64,000 nt of DNA from Onchocerca lupi (Eukaryota; Nematoda; Chromadorea; Rhabditida; Onchocercidae). This document shows positions 29,201-44,200 of this stretch, one piece after another (position 1 is the first letter of the stretch; each line of letters begins with the position of its first letter). The DNA lies in the NCBI GenBank assembly GCA_028564675.1, contig JAOVVO010000035.1, positions 1 to 64,000 on the forward strand. Direction: 5' to 3'. The notes below the pieces were generated by a model, which was given only the letters and a program-made list of their open reading frames with translations, ran no database searches and was not told the origin of the DNA. The translations under genes were made by a program, and so were the position numbers.

Positions 29201-32200
29201 AAACAGGAAAATCGATGTAGTTCATTTTGTAGTAGTTTGATAACGGTGATAAGGGATAATATGGGACAATTAGGATATTTTAAATTTAATATACATTAAT
29301 TGTAATATTACTACGAATAAATGATAAATGATTTTAGGAGTAGTCAGCGGGAAATATTACATAATAATAACTAAACTAAATTATTACACAGTATTACAAC
29401 ATTAAATGTAATTACACTTATAACTAATATCATTAATCAGTGTCATATGATATGATAACTACTTATGATTAATATAAATAAGTATTACTATTTAGTAGCT
29501 ATTATCAGGGATCTGTAATAGTGAATTCTCAAAAAATGATTATCGTGTAAGATAGCTACTTATAATTAAGAAAAATAAGTTTCAATATATTTGATAAACA
29601 TTATCATTATCTTTGATATAAAACTTTCGACAATCAAAGACCAAAATTTTGATAAATATTATAAAAATATTATTATTAGATTTATTTCTATCAAAAATGA
29701 ATTTTCATCTATTTTCCATTTATTAATTTTAACAAATGGAATGAAATGAAAATTTCTAAAATCTTTTACGAATCAAAAATCATAAATATATTTCCTTTTT
29801 TTTTTTCATTTTCTTCTCAAATAAAAGTTAAACTTTTTCATCCGAAAAGAAAAAAATGATTAAATTAAACTTTTTTATCTAAAAATTTGTTTTCCCTTTC
29901 ATTAATCTGAAAATTATAAATGAATAAGAGGTAAAAAAAAAAGAAGTGGAAAAAAAGCGGAGGGGAGAGAGATAAGAAGAGAAAGGGAAAAGGAAGGAGA
30001 AAGAAAGAGAGAGAGAGATGAATAGAATATAGGAAAGTTGAAAAGGAAGAAAGTAGGGTTGATGCCAAAAGTTGTCATCGGGGCGGTAATGTTCAGGAAA
30101 AAGGAAAGATTGGATGAAATGAATAAGTAAATAGGACTCGTTCTCTCTCTGTCCACTTTTTGTCCACTCTCTGTCCACTCCTTGTCCACTCTTCTCTCAA
30201 GTTGCTTACATATCGAGGGAAATATGCAGATTGAAGAAGAATAGTAAAAGTGGGAGAATTCATCGATCGAACTAATCGAACAGGAACGCCAGCAGCATTT
30301 AGTTATAAGGAGATGGAGGGATGGATGAGTTTCAAAATAAATGCTCATTTATTCTCGATCTCGACTAACTCTCGGCTAATGAGGCAGAGAGTTCGGGAGG
30401 TTATAGGTCAATCTCGACTAATGGGAAAGAGAGTTGGGATGCGGGCTCAATTTTTTTGAATAACGGAAGATAGAATCAGAATGGGAGGTCAATCTCGACT
30501 AACGGGAGAGATCTCGGGATTGGAGGTCAATCTCGATTAACGAGAGGAAGAGCTAGATTGAGAGAGAGGGGTTGAGAAGGCATTGGTCAGTGGAGGGCAG
30601 TCGAGGGGTATTGGTCAGTGAAGGGCAATCGAGAGAACATTGGCCATTGGTCAAGCAAGTGGTCAAGAAATATCCACTCATCCCATACCATCACTGCTAC
30701 TACTGCTACTATTACTATTACTCCTCTTATTATGCTATTGGGAATTAAGATTTTGCAACTGTCAATTCAAATTCATTTTTCTTTCATTTCAAATTTAACT
30801 TATCCCAATGATTGACTGATTCGACTATTTGAATTTTATTAATAAATAGGAATTCGAAATGAAAGCAAATATGATTCTGATATCATTTCTGATTATAATT
30901 ATTTTATATATTTAATTTTATCGTGTAATTAATCCCTTAATTTTTGATCTTTCTTTTCTTTTTTTTTTTTTTCTTTTTTTTCAAGTTAAAAACAATACTA
31001 CATTATTAGGTTCTCCTTTTTTTTTTTCATCTTCTTGTTCTTCTTTAAATATTCAAGTTTAAATTTAATTTAATTTTCGATTTCGTTTTACCATCAGTTC
31101 TAATTTTATTGATAGATGATTGCTTTCTTTTTATTTCTATCTTGTCCAAAATGTATCATTTATTTCGTTTTTTTTTTTTTCAATTTCTCAAATTTAAAAA
31201 ATCTTTATGATAGCTGCTAATTGTGCAAATAAATTAGCGATACATTATTGAAAATACAATCTTCCACTTTTTTTTTTTTCATATGTTCGGACAATTCATA
31301 CGAAATTATCGATTATTATTCAAATCTAGCCAAAAACATTATCAAAAATATCATCAGCTTGCATAAGGTCAATAATCTATTATATTCCATTACTGTAATC
31401 ATTATTATAATTACTATTTATTATTGATTACTAATACTATTTCTTCATATCATTTGTTAATATTATTATTATTAGTAGTAGTATTAGTTTTGCCATAATT
31501 ATTGTTATTTTATTAATACTTATTATTGAATCTTATTTCACACCATAATTTTTTCGAATTATATTTCAAAATTTATAATCATTTATAAATTTTTAATCAA
31601 ATCTTTTCAAATTTATAATGCGATTTTAATTTTATCATCAACCATTCATCAGTAATTTACAAAACTTCTCTTTTCATCCTTTCTCACTGATGATAAGAAT
31701 TCAGTGAATATCTAATACGTTTGTTTATACCTTTTCTTCCTTGTCGGCAAAGAAGAAAGGAGAATGTAATAAATTGCGATGAAATAACGATCATTGTTTT
31801 GTGACCCAATTTATTTGAAATTTAACACCTTAACACTTCTAAACCGCTGATAATTTAATTTTAAGAAGTTTTGTTAATTAATTCAATTTCCATTTCTTAA
31901 TATTATTGAAAAAAAAAAAAACTTTAAGTTTTATAAAAAATAAAATTTATAAAATTTAGTGTTACTCACTTCTTAATTTAATCTAATATTTCTAGTTTAT
32001 TGATCTTTCTTCCTAAATAATTATAAAATAATAGTAAAATGACGTCAAAACTGTTGTGATATGATATGATAAAATAGTTTACTTCGATTAAACAAATCAA
32101 TACGAAAATTATAATCAAATTGGTGAAATTTGTATTATATGATTTAGGAATGGAATAATAATTATACTACTAAGAATTACTGAAAGAGCGCGAAAAATTG

Positions 32201-35200
32201 TGAAATTATGGAAAAGATAATTTAATTTAAATGTTTTTAGATAGATTAGTAAAATTTAAACTCAACTTAAATATTTAAATGTTCAATAAAGTGAAACTTT
32301 CTAGATTATTCCTGTTTTTTCTTTTTTCTTTCTTTTTTTTTTTTTTTTTTGGAAGAAAATAAATTTAATCAGGAATTCCATTGCTTCTTTCTTTTCTTTT
32401 CTTTTTTCCTATTTTCAAGCATCACATTAATCACAAATGAAATCAATGAAACGATTCAATTTAACAATTAATTAATTTTTATTTTTTTAATCCGTAAAAA
32501 ATATGAATAGCAAAAAAGTATGAGATAATTATAAATTAAAAGTCTTTTTTTGTGAAAATTGAAAAATATCATAGAAATTATAAAAATATTTTACAAAAAT
32601 AATTATGTTTCGCTTGAGTTATTTCCAATAATTGGAACTTTTTCTTTTGAAAATTTCTTATAAAAATGAATCGTCCATATAAAAGTGAAATTTGTCATAA
32701 ATAATGTTAAATTTCTGCATGCTTTTATTGAAAATATTTTCTCTTTCATTATTAAAGTTGAAAAATATTTATTTCAAAGAAATTGGAAGAATTTTATTAT
32801 TCATAAAACTAAATTTTTCATCAAAAAATTGTTAATTCTGCTGCTACTTTCTCCTATTTCATTTCATTTCTGCATGAATTATCAGATTTTATCAATTTTT
32901 ACAACAATTTTTTTTTTTTTTTTCATTTTGCAATTCTATCATCAACATAAATAAAAATGTAAATGTTCGTTTTTTAAGATTTTAAATCTCCGAAACTGTT
33001 CATCCTAAATCTCCAATTGCCGAAAGATCTTAAATCTCTGCAAATTCACCGAAATTTCTTTGAATTTGCAATAAATTTCGTAATTCAAATTGTTTTTTCC
33101 TTTTTTTTTCTTTTTCTTAAGCAATTTAAATTATAACTATGCCTGAAAAATCGAACAGAATAATTGTAAAAAACTTGAATCATTTCTTTTAATCAAGCAA
33201 AAATTCATCATTTATTGATTATTAAATAGCATCAGAGATAGAATAATTTTCAAGTGTTCAAGTACAAATATGTACTTGAATACTTGAAATTGGAAAAATA
33301 TATATTTTATTCGGATATTTATTTCATTCTAATCTATTCTTTCTTTTCTGATGAATAATTATATATTCAAACATGTATTTCCATAGTCTTTTTCAATTTA
33401 ATTTCAAATCCATTTATCATTTATAATTTAAGTTTGTCACGTAATTTGCTACACATTTCTATTCAAAGTATACACTTTTTTTATATTTAACTTGAAAAAT
33501 TTTCCCAATTTTTCATGTTATTCGATCTATTTTTATTTATAATTCAATTTTGTCACCTAACTTGTTGGACAATTTTAATTCGAAATATTGCATTTGTATC
33601 ATTTAATTCCGAGATTTTTTCTCTTTCTGTGAAAAAATTCGCCTAATGCTTCATATAATTTGACTTACGGTTTTCAGAACATAATTTAAGATAGGTTTTA
33701 ATCATGGATATCGATTACTATACTTTTGAAATATTGTAGCATGGATACGAGTATTGATTACTTTTAAAAATTTCATGGGGATTGAGAAAAAAATCCGCGG
33801 TAAAAGAGAAGAATGACCTTAATAGATGACGGATCATTGATTGACAAGGTAAATAAATGATTACATGTAAATTTGCGATAGCGAAGACAGAAGGAAGGGA
33901 AAGAAAAGCATTGCTGCTGTGATACGAACGTATCTGATATCTGTTCGTTCGATGACCCTCCAAGAAGTGATGGACGATCGATTTGATCGATTGATTGACC
34001 TGATAGGATAGGCGAGACGGAAAAAGACGAAATAACGGAATGACGATGGAAGAAAGAGGTGTGAATTAGATAGATTGGTCGATTAATTCAGAGAATTAAA
34101 AATGAGTCAATTTGGATCGATAGATTGATAGATAGATAGACTGAGAGAATTAAGAATGAATCAGTAAGAACTGATCGATTTCAGCTTTCAGGAATAGATT
34201 GAGAGAAAAGAATTATGAATGAATTGAATGAATATAAATGATTGTGGATGCTCTTGAAAACAGTTAGTAATTCAGTTTTCAAGTATTTCATTATTTGATT
34301 GAGAGGAATATAATTCAATATTACACTTACCAATGATTGTGAGAAAAAGGAAAAAGAAAATCATGGAACTTTTTTTTTTTTTTGAGTACCATTTGGATAT
34401 CCATTTAATTTATTCTTGAATATTTTCCTTTTTTTTTTTCTTTTCATGGTACTTCCTAAATTTAATGGGCCATATTTAATGAATTTTTCTCAGGCTATAA
34501 TTGATAAACTTCACATTTTGATTATCAATAATGAATTTTTTCTGAGAGATTTATAGCCGTTCATTTATTTGATAGTTTTGCTTATTCGAATTTTGTTGCT
34601 TTATTATTCATGATGTTCTCTTATCACCGATTAATCTTCACATCAAGCGAAATTTGATTTAAAAAAAAAAAAAAAAAAGGAGAGAAAATGGAAAATCTTT
34701 TAGATTATTTTGCGTTAAATTTAAAAATCGTGGAAATAAATTGAAAGGAATTCAATATTATTTGATTGTTGTTTCACTCATAATTTTTAATCAACCATTT
34801 TTTTTTGTAATTGAAGCCATGAATATGGGAACATTTTCGAAATTTCATAAAAAAATAATATAAAAGTAAAGTTAGATTAATTTGGCAAATCTCATTTTAA
34901 TGTATCAAATATCTCGGAAAATGAATGTTGCAACTCTAAAATCAAAGGTCATATTTAAATTTTATTCCATATTTAAGTTTTATTTAAATATGAAGTTAAA
35001 CTCTAAAGATTTTTGTCAAAAAACATTAATTAGGTATTGCTAACCTTACTTATTTTATATAATTGCTAATATTGTTTTGCTTTCCATTTATGATTAATAA
35101 ATTTATAAAAAGTTTTCCGTAGTTTTGAAATTATCCAGTCAAATTTTAATTATTTTTAACTATTATTTTTTTATTCAATATTTTCCTGGTATAATTTCAT

Positions 35201-38200
35201 TCTAGGCGCAAGTTAAACATTGCAAAATAACAGTTATGATAGATTAAATTTGAATACAAAAGAAAATAATGATTATTTCGAAAAAAAAAGAAGAAACCAT
35301 TATGGCGAGATTTGGATACAATAAAAAATGGAGAAATTGTGATAATTTAGGAAAGATGAAATTTATCAGAATTGCTGACATTAGAATAAATCAACTTTTT
35401 TCTGAATATTTTCTTTTTTTTTTGTATGTTTCACTTTCGATTCGTTGATTATTTGAAATATTTTCTTGACTATTCAATTGAACTAAATTTCGTATTGCTT
35501 AGTTCATTTTGAGATTTTTCTTTTTTTTTTTTTTTTTTTTTGTGGAATGAAAAATTTCAAACTAAGCTTAATTTGTCAGCAAATTTATCCCTAATTTAAT
35601 AACTATGACTTAAATTTTAACTAACAAAATTTCTTGAAACAGACTTTATATAGAATGAAGTTTTTTCCACTTCTTTTTTTGACTTTAAATTTTTTCCAGC
35701 TTTTTTCTTCACTCTTCTGAAATTCAGTAATATTTTAAGGCTCTTTGTACTTTATTTTCGTCAGTTCTTCCATTTCCAATCCTTAAAAATTGCTTCCAGG
35801 CAAATTCTTAATAATTTGAATTATATTTTATTTAATTTCTATTTTTAGTTTCTATGTTTCATAATTATAATCAGAATTGATATCAGTTATTGAATAAATA
35901 CCATATTTCAGCCATTTCTAAATTCTATTCTTTCCTGAATTATAACTCTTTATATAATTATAATCAATTATTAAGATATCAATTTTCTATATTCTTAATT
36001 TGTCTAAAGAAATCAATCATTTTTTCGTGATAAGGCTGATCTGTTTTTGTCAATAAATATTATTTTGCTTTTACGTTGATTAGAAATCCGGATTCACTAA
36101 TTTTAATTAAATTTGAGTAATAATATTTTGATGTGTCATAAATGAACGTTATAGGTAAATCTGGAGATTTTGCAATTTTATTTTGATCATATATTTATTT
36201 AGCGTTTTGCGTAATGCCATAAATACGTAATATCGTAAAAATTAATCGCAAATTAATCTTTGTTCAATCGCAAATAAATCTTCGTTAATTTAATGAATAA
36301 ATTTAGGAATAAAAAAAGGATAAAAGCAAATGCAACGGTAGCAATAATAACCAAATTTACAGCTGGAATTCCGGAATTACAGAAAAAGAAAGATTAAGGA
36401 AAAAAGGAAAGGGGAGAAAAGGAAAGAAAAGAAATGTATTTAATGGGAATTTATCATTTTCTGTAATTTGATTACGATACTTATATGCATCATACGGTAA
36501 CAGCGACAGCAACAAAATCAACCATTTCCACTGTCCATACTGTAATTCGTTTCATTCATTATTGTTTCTTCGTTATCATTATCATTTTTGCTCAATTTAT
36601 CGATGCTGCGAATTCAAAGCAAAGAATTCAAAAAGGTAAAAAAAAAAGAATACTTTGGATTTTTTTTTCGAAATCTCGATAATTTTATTAGAATTAAAAT
36701 AAAAAAATAATACATTAAATCATTTTAATTCATCACTCATTCATATCATACTGTATGTTTTTCTGGTAATGCAGAATACTATTTTTCAAATATCGATTAC
36801 GCTTCTTTAATTTGTCCATCATTTAAGAGTTACTGTAATTGATATTAGTCGAAATAAACTTTTTTTAGCTACTTCATAGCTTAATGGCAGCTGGCTTATT
36901 AATGATTTGATAAGAATTGATTGGTATTTCATTGATAAGGATGGAATGTCCAATTTAAAATGAAACATTAAAAAATAAGCTTTTTTTTTAAAATTATAGT
37001 TAATTAATTTTAAAAAGTGCCACTTTGAATTTGTGACATTTTCATTTTATAACTTTTTTCGAAGTCCAACTAAGAATATGACTCATATTTTTGTATAATA
37101 TTACTATGATAACTATTGCCATTCTTGGTATAAATTCGAATACTTCAGATTAAATTTTTCTAAAATTTAAATCTGATTAAAAATTAACAAAACACTAATT
37201 TTTGATGAAAGTTAGTTGCTCTAAACAATTTTCTATTCATCCATGTCATATGTTTTCATATTATTCGAATGTTTTAGTTTAAAAAGGTGAATGTTGAAAT
37301 ATTTGTGAAATATTATGTATGAAATTAATATTTCACTTCTACTTTCATATTTTATTTAATTTTAAGTCCTTCATTATAAATATCTTTACAACTTTTGTTT
37401 GCTAGTTTTAGCATAATATTATTATTTTATATTTTTATTGCTTTCAAAATTTGCACATGTGATAAAAAAAAAATATATGGTAATTTAAATTTGACGAAAT
37501 AAGGCAACAAAATTTTAAATATTTGCAAAAATTCTTTTAATTAATTTTCCAGAACATGGTGTATATCATTGATTGCAAAAAAAAATTTTTCAAATTCTCC
37601 TAAAAAGAAAAAAACTGGCAAAACTTTTTTCTAATAATAATATTATTAAATAAATTTTAATTAAACCATATTTTAGGATTTTTTTTTCTTTCAACAAATT
37701 GCTTTTTCAAAATTTTGTAAAAAGAATTTTGAAATCAAAAAAAAAAAAAGATTTAATCAGTCAATTTTGAACTATAATTAATTATTCAATTTTTCAAATT
37801 ATCATTTGATATATATTTTATTATTTTTCTAGTACCATCAGCTCCAAGAGATATCGAAGTTATTTTGGTTAATGCATCAGCGGTAAAGATAAGTTGGGAA
37901 AAGCCATTATATGCAAATGGTGATATCATCGGATACTATGTTTACAAGGATCGATTATTGAATGGTGAACCGATCGATGATAAATTACAACGAGCTATCA
38001 TCTATGATCAACATGTTAGTTATCATTTTTATTGAATTAAAATTTTAATTAATTAAAAAAAAAAGCCGATACAAATTAGAAAAGGAAAACTTCAGATGGA
38101 AATGTATGATGTTGATAATTGATTTGTTTAATTACAATTTTCTTACATTTTTTTCTTTCCAAGTTTAATTTCAAAATAATGAAGGATTAATCGATACTTC

Positions 38201-41200
38201 TGGCTATTTTTTGATTCTGAATATGGCAAGTGATGATTTTTTTCATAATATTTGTGAAGATATAATGCAATAAAATGCAATATTAAGTATGTTATTAGAA
38301 ATATAATACTGGAAAGTGGAAAAATTTAATTTTTATAGAAATATGTAATTAAAAATATGATATTGAAATATGATATTTGAAGTCAGTATTTGAAATTTTT
38401 ATTGCAATGAATTTCTTTATTCCTAAATCAAGCATCAAAATAATCTTATGCGAAAAATTTTTTTAAAATTGATTTTCCTCAAGTATGATATTCATTAAAT
38501 AATCAAAATATGACACATCTACTTAATATCTACTCGAAATTCCTAATTAATTAATTATTTAAAGTTATTGTTACTTTTTCTCCCCCAAAAGCATTTTTTA
38601 TTTTTCTTCAGTACTTATTATCATTTGTTTCGAAATATATTTGGTTGCCTTAGAAAATTTCCGGATCCGGTTTTCCAGAAAACACATACGTTAATCACCG
38701 ATCTTGAACCGAATACGGAGTATTCATTCCGGGTAAATGCTTTCAATAGATATGGCGATGGTGAATTTAGTGCAAGCAAGAAAATACTTACCGGTGGATT
38801 GCGTAAGTTTTAATTTTAAACTTTTCAGAAATTTAAATTAATCCAATCATATTTTGGACCAAAAATTCATTCTAATTATCATCGATTCTTAGATGAAAAG
38901 ATGAATTTTTCCATTTCAATTACATCCGTAAAATTCCGGAAAAGTTTTTTATTTCAATTTTTTTTTATATATCATTATTTAATTAATTTAATTTATTTTT
39001 AGCTCCATCAGAACCACAAACTCATTCCGTTAATTTGCTCAATGATGAAGCTCCATTACGGGCACGTGTTGATTGGAAACCACCAAAAGTTTGAATTTAA
39101 TAATTAAAAAATCAATATTTCCAATTGCTGTAATTATTGTTGTTGAAGTGATAAACTTATTAAACTTGCTGGATTCGAAAGTTTGCTTGACAAATTACAA
39201 TTTTATGCAATAAGTGACTATACATTTTCCACGAAAAATTTTATGGCAAAAAGAAAAAATTTATTAAAAATTAAAAAAATTAAGTCATTTTTATAACTTT
39301 ATAGTGTTAAATATTTTTTTAAATGTTAAATAATATGATAAGATCATTTAATTATGATTTCAATTAAGTCTTCGGAAATTGTTATAATTTCAGTTCACAT
39401 ATAATTTACCAATCAATAAATATATGATTTGGTACAAACCATTTGAACATGTCGATGCGCGCAAACTTGAAGTACCTGGCACGCAAAATTTTGTCATACT
39501 TGATGGATTATGTACGTGAAAATTGAATTGATCTATTGATATATTTTAAAAAATTGATTTTTTTGGGTAAAAAATGTCAAAATTCTATTGAAAACAGTTT
39601 ATTTTCCCAGATATTTTGGATTAGATCTATTGATTTGCTATTTATCATTTATTTTTTTTGATATTTCCTGTAAAAATGCTGCAAAGAAAGAAATGTTAAA
39701 AATATTGAAATTTCAACTTATTTTCAATTTATCGATTTATGTAAATTCAATTCTAATTTATCGATGTTTAAATCAAGTTATCAATAATGGTAATTAAAAA
39801 ATATCGCCAACGATCATAGGATGAAGATAGAAATAGTTAGATTTAGCTAAAGATATTCGATTAAGTTAATAATTACAAATTACCAATCCTTTATTATCAA
39901 TTTTTATCAGCTTATCATTTTTTGATTTATCAAACTATTTTTATCAACTATACATGCTTTCTTAATGTTGATTATGTATCGAACAAATTATCGGGAATTC
40001 CTAATCCCGAATTGGAATTGATATCAACTAATAATTCAAGAAATAAGTAAAATTTTTGCTTGCATAATATGTTGATTACTTCAATTTTTTGTCTTATTTT
40101 TTTAAGACAATTATTTTCTTCAATTTTTCTAAGATAATTAATTAATTACAGTTATGGGACGATTGTACGAAATTAATATCGCAGCAGAAAATGATGATGG
40201 AATTGGTTTAAATGCAACAGAATGGTTAACAACACCGGTTGGAATACCTGAAGCTGAACCACTTAATGTACGCTACGAAATTAACGGTAATCAAGTAAGT
40301 AGAAAATATTTCCGATTTCAATCATATTTTAATTATATTAATTAAAATATAAAATATTTCAGTTAGAATTAAGAATTTCAAGAATGAATTGAATTTTTCA
40401 TCATTTCCCAAGAATAAATTCACACATAGAATTAAAAGCTTTAATTTCATCATACTTCCTTTCTACTCCAATTTCTGGGGTCATCCACAAGGTCAACTAA
40501 ATATTTAATAGCATTCGTGTGAATACTAGCATAATCTTGATGCAAGCTCGAGATTAGATATAAATTTTATATTGATCACAACATCCACTAATATATTTTA
40601 TAAGGGACAAAAATTAAATAAATTATTGCAAAATTCTGGGCCATTTTTTACTTCATTTTTCAAGTTTTTCTTTTTCATTGAAATTGAAGCATTCTTTTCT
40701 TTTCAAATTTCTGCCTAGGATCGATTATTAAAATTACTGATGAAATGATTTTGGTTAAATTAAATTCACATGGGAGTAATTTTAAAATTTTATTGAATAC
40801 TTTATTATGCATTCTACCGTATTATACTCTAAATACTATGTTTGAAGCATATTTTAATATAAATGTAATAAATTATAGTATAATGTCGAGAAAGGTATAT
40901 TTCGCATATTGGTGTAAAAATTTTATAGAAAAGCTTAAATACATATAATGCATTTTATACATATTCGAAAAATCTAAGCTTGCCTTGAGATAATTAATTT
41001 TGAAATGAGAAATATTAAAAATTAAATTTTTAATAGCATCATTTGATTTGAAAAGAAGAAAAGAGCTCATAATATATTACATGCATAATATTATAAAATA
41101 AAATAAAAAAATATTTTGTAATTTAAATCTTTACAATTACCATTTTTTTCTGCTATCACTATTTGAAGCGAATAATTATTAATTAATTAAATTTACATTT

Positions 41201-44200
41201 TTGACTGAAATTGTTGAAGTATGAAATTTGAAATTTTTAAATTCAAAGATAAACCTGAATATATTGCAGAAAAATGCTTATTTTGTGTTTTATAAAATTT
41301 TTGTAATATTTTACAATATTCCCTATTGTTATTTGACTATTTAAGGCCAAAAATTGTAAAATTTATCAAACAGAATATCAAAAAAAAAAAAAAAAAATTT
41401 ATTAATTAAAAATTTCAAAAAGATCGAAAGTATAATAACATTTTTACAGCATTTGGAATTTTGCTGCAACATTTGCGTAACTATTTACGGTAGATATTAT
41501 TGTGAGATTATACGCCTAAAACTTGAGCCTTGCGATTTTACTTAGCAGAATTGGTCGTTACAAAACTTCATAAAAGAAGGCACTAATGATGGCAACTGTT
41601 GAATTTATCACATTTTATCGAATCATTTCGGCTTATTTTAAGCATTTTAGTTTAGTTTTGTACCATTTCGTGAATTGTCACGTCGAAAATATTATTGTTC
41701 AGTATTAAATTCATAGGAGAAAAAGCTCTCGTATCTATCGAATTATTTCAAAAAATTTTTGTTCTTTCGATAAAAAACATAGTGAAATATTTTTCATATT
41801 TGTTTGACTTTTTTTTTTTTTGTAGAATTTTTCGAAAAGAAAAATTTTGTTTAATTTTTAACCAATGAGTAATTACCGTAAATTTTCTTTGGTTAATTAT
41901 TTGACTTTGCATGTTTTTGTTACTTATCGAAGTAAAAAAAAGTCAGTAAATTTACATTTTTATTGAAAAATAAGAAGTAAAAAGCTTGTTAAATTTAAGA
42001 GGTTTGAAAATTTTTGCTTTTTTTCCGTCATTTTAATCGTAATCTTATGTAATCTTAAGAAAAATGTCAGATTATCACGATAGTTTTACAGTAAGCAATA
42101 AATGCTTACTTGCCACTCACTTGCACACTGATATTTCACTCTTGTTTTACCTTCTTGGCTAATAATACAATCATTGTGAAGATATAGTATCTGTAAAGAT
42201 ACAGTCTCCGTAAAGATATATCCGTAAGGATACAGTCTCCTTGAATATGTATCTGTAAGGATACAGTCTCCGTAAAAATGCTTTCATTGTTTAGAAAAAA
42301 TTAGTTCCATATACCCTGTACGGTGAATATATTCTTCACGATGATTGTATCATTTGTAAACTGTATCATTTATGATACTGTATCCTTAAAGGAGACTGTA
42401 TCCCTAATAGAAACTATATCTTTCACGGAGACTATAGCATTTCAAGAATACATAGTTACGGAAACAGTATCTTTAATCAAGACTTTTTAAATTACAATTA
42501 TTTCATTTGCTAATAATGATTTGTTCTTTTCTTCCGGGATAATTGCTGCAGCTATATTATATGCCTAGATATATTGAATATGGAATAATCCGGAAAAGAT
42601 TATCAGTAAATGCATACAATTCAGGAATACTGTTAACGTTGAAAATGGAAAGTCTGAGCTTTTTTGATAAGAATTATTTCGGTAACTAAGAATTATCAAA
42701 TCTTTTGATAAATAATCGGAAATATCATCGTAGAATATATAGATGCGTCGAACTGAATTGAACTTTCAGATCGGACTAATTCAGAAAGATGATATTAGAG
42801 TCGCTAGGTTTTGAATCATATATCCAGATGAGATAAAAATTTGAAAACAAAAAACAGTAATATCAGAATTTTTGGAATATTTCCTTTTCTTCCGGAATTT
42901 TTTTTCTTTTTTATGAAAAATTTTTTATTATACTTGTTTTATATTTTCATGTTCTAACATTGTCATCATGTTAGATGAAAATTCAGTGGGGATAAAATTT
43001 TTTTATTTTTTCGTAGAAAAGCATAAATAAAGGACTATTTTTAATAAGAAGGATTTACAATAAAGGATTATTTTTAAACAAAAATTGTTTTAATAATTTT
43101 TTATAATTTAAAAATTTATTATTAGAATCATTTGCTTCAAATCATAACATTATATTTTAGTATTAGAATTAATAGAAATTCTGTAGTTTATCTGGCATTC
43201 ATTCAGTTTTTGAAACTTACTTTCATCGAATATTTTATCATTTTATCAAATTTACCATTATCATTATTGCTCATAAGGTTGTTATAACAAAATATGTATT
43301 TTTTATTTTTCATTACCAAAATTACATTGCATATAAGCAAAATATATATGCCATATTTTGCAATCTTCATTTTATCATTTGACAATTATCGCAATATATT
43401 TCTTATTTTCATTTATCATAACGAAAAAATTCGAAATTAATTATTTAAAACAAAATTCGAAATAAATTTTGCAATGATAATATGGTAATTTTCTCGAAAA
43501 TTGCCACTTTGCTTATTCATTTTGGCTTATATTTTCTACAACTATGACAATTTTTTTAAAAAATGATGGCAAAAAATAAGAGAGAGGAAAGTTAATGCTA
43601 TCCATTTTTCATCTATTTCAAAAAAAAAAAAAAGAAAAACTTTAATTTCCCTTTTTTTTTGATCCGGAAAATCCATCAGTTAAATGACAATATTTCATTA
43701 AAATGAAATCGAAGGATCAAATTTTCTCATTTTCTTCTTGATTAATCTATTTTAATCATCAAAAAAGCAAGAGATTATTGGAATTAACTATAAGAATGAT
43801 AATATCACAAGAGGATATCATTGTATTATCCGATGACAGCTAAAATTATTTTCATATTTTTACTTGAAATAAGTGTGATTTATATCCAGATAAGTATGAT
43901 TTAAAACTTGTCACTTTTTCCAGTATAGATTTTATCATAATAGTAGTTAATCCCTTTTTTTTTTTTTTTTTTTTTATCTCAATTACATCATTAATTTATA
44001 TCATCTAATCAATAGATGATGATTTTTTTTCTTTTAAATTTATTCGTGAATTTTCAGCAGGATTTCAAACTTCACCAAGTTATCTTTACCATACATAAAA
44101 CATTTAATCAAAGTTTAATTTTATGAAATTTAAAAACCTGAATTTAATATAATTAAAAAAAAAACTTTATTAAGGATTTAAATTTCTTACAAATTACATT

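Larger units (their letters stand above)
15056..37832. other. 22.8-kb intron hosting the short-isoform start
   Basis: Separates FN3-4 from FN3-5 in the long transcript. Contents in order: candidate microexon (15446), perfect hairpin (15743), solo-LTR-like block (16953), long T and A tracts (18154, 20208), purine-rich island (20735), GATAAT-rich tract (21960-22050), ~110-bp decayed tandem repeats (22466-23080), ~138-bp decayed tandem repeats (24837-25420), short-inverted-repeat cluster (28675-28836), GC-richer minisatellite island (30000-30660), partial MITE arm (32947), GC-richer island (33800-34240), and the alternative first exon (36485). Open frames elsewhere are low-complexity and lack splice support. 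Confidence 0.8.

Noticed and set aside
29865..30348. Overlapping minus-strand frames
   Set aside because: All are Ser/Phe/Leu shadows of the purine-rich + strand island; several frames are open at once, as low-complexity DNA gives.
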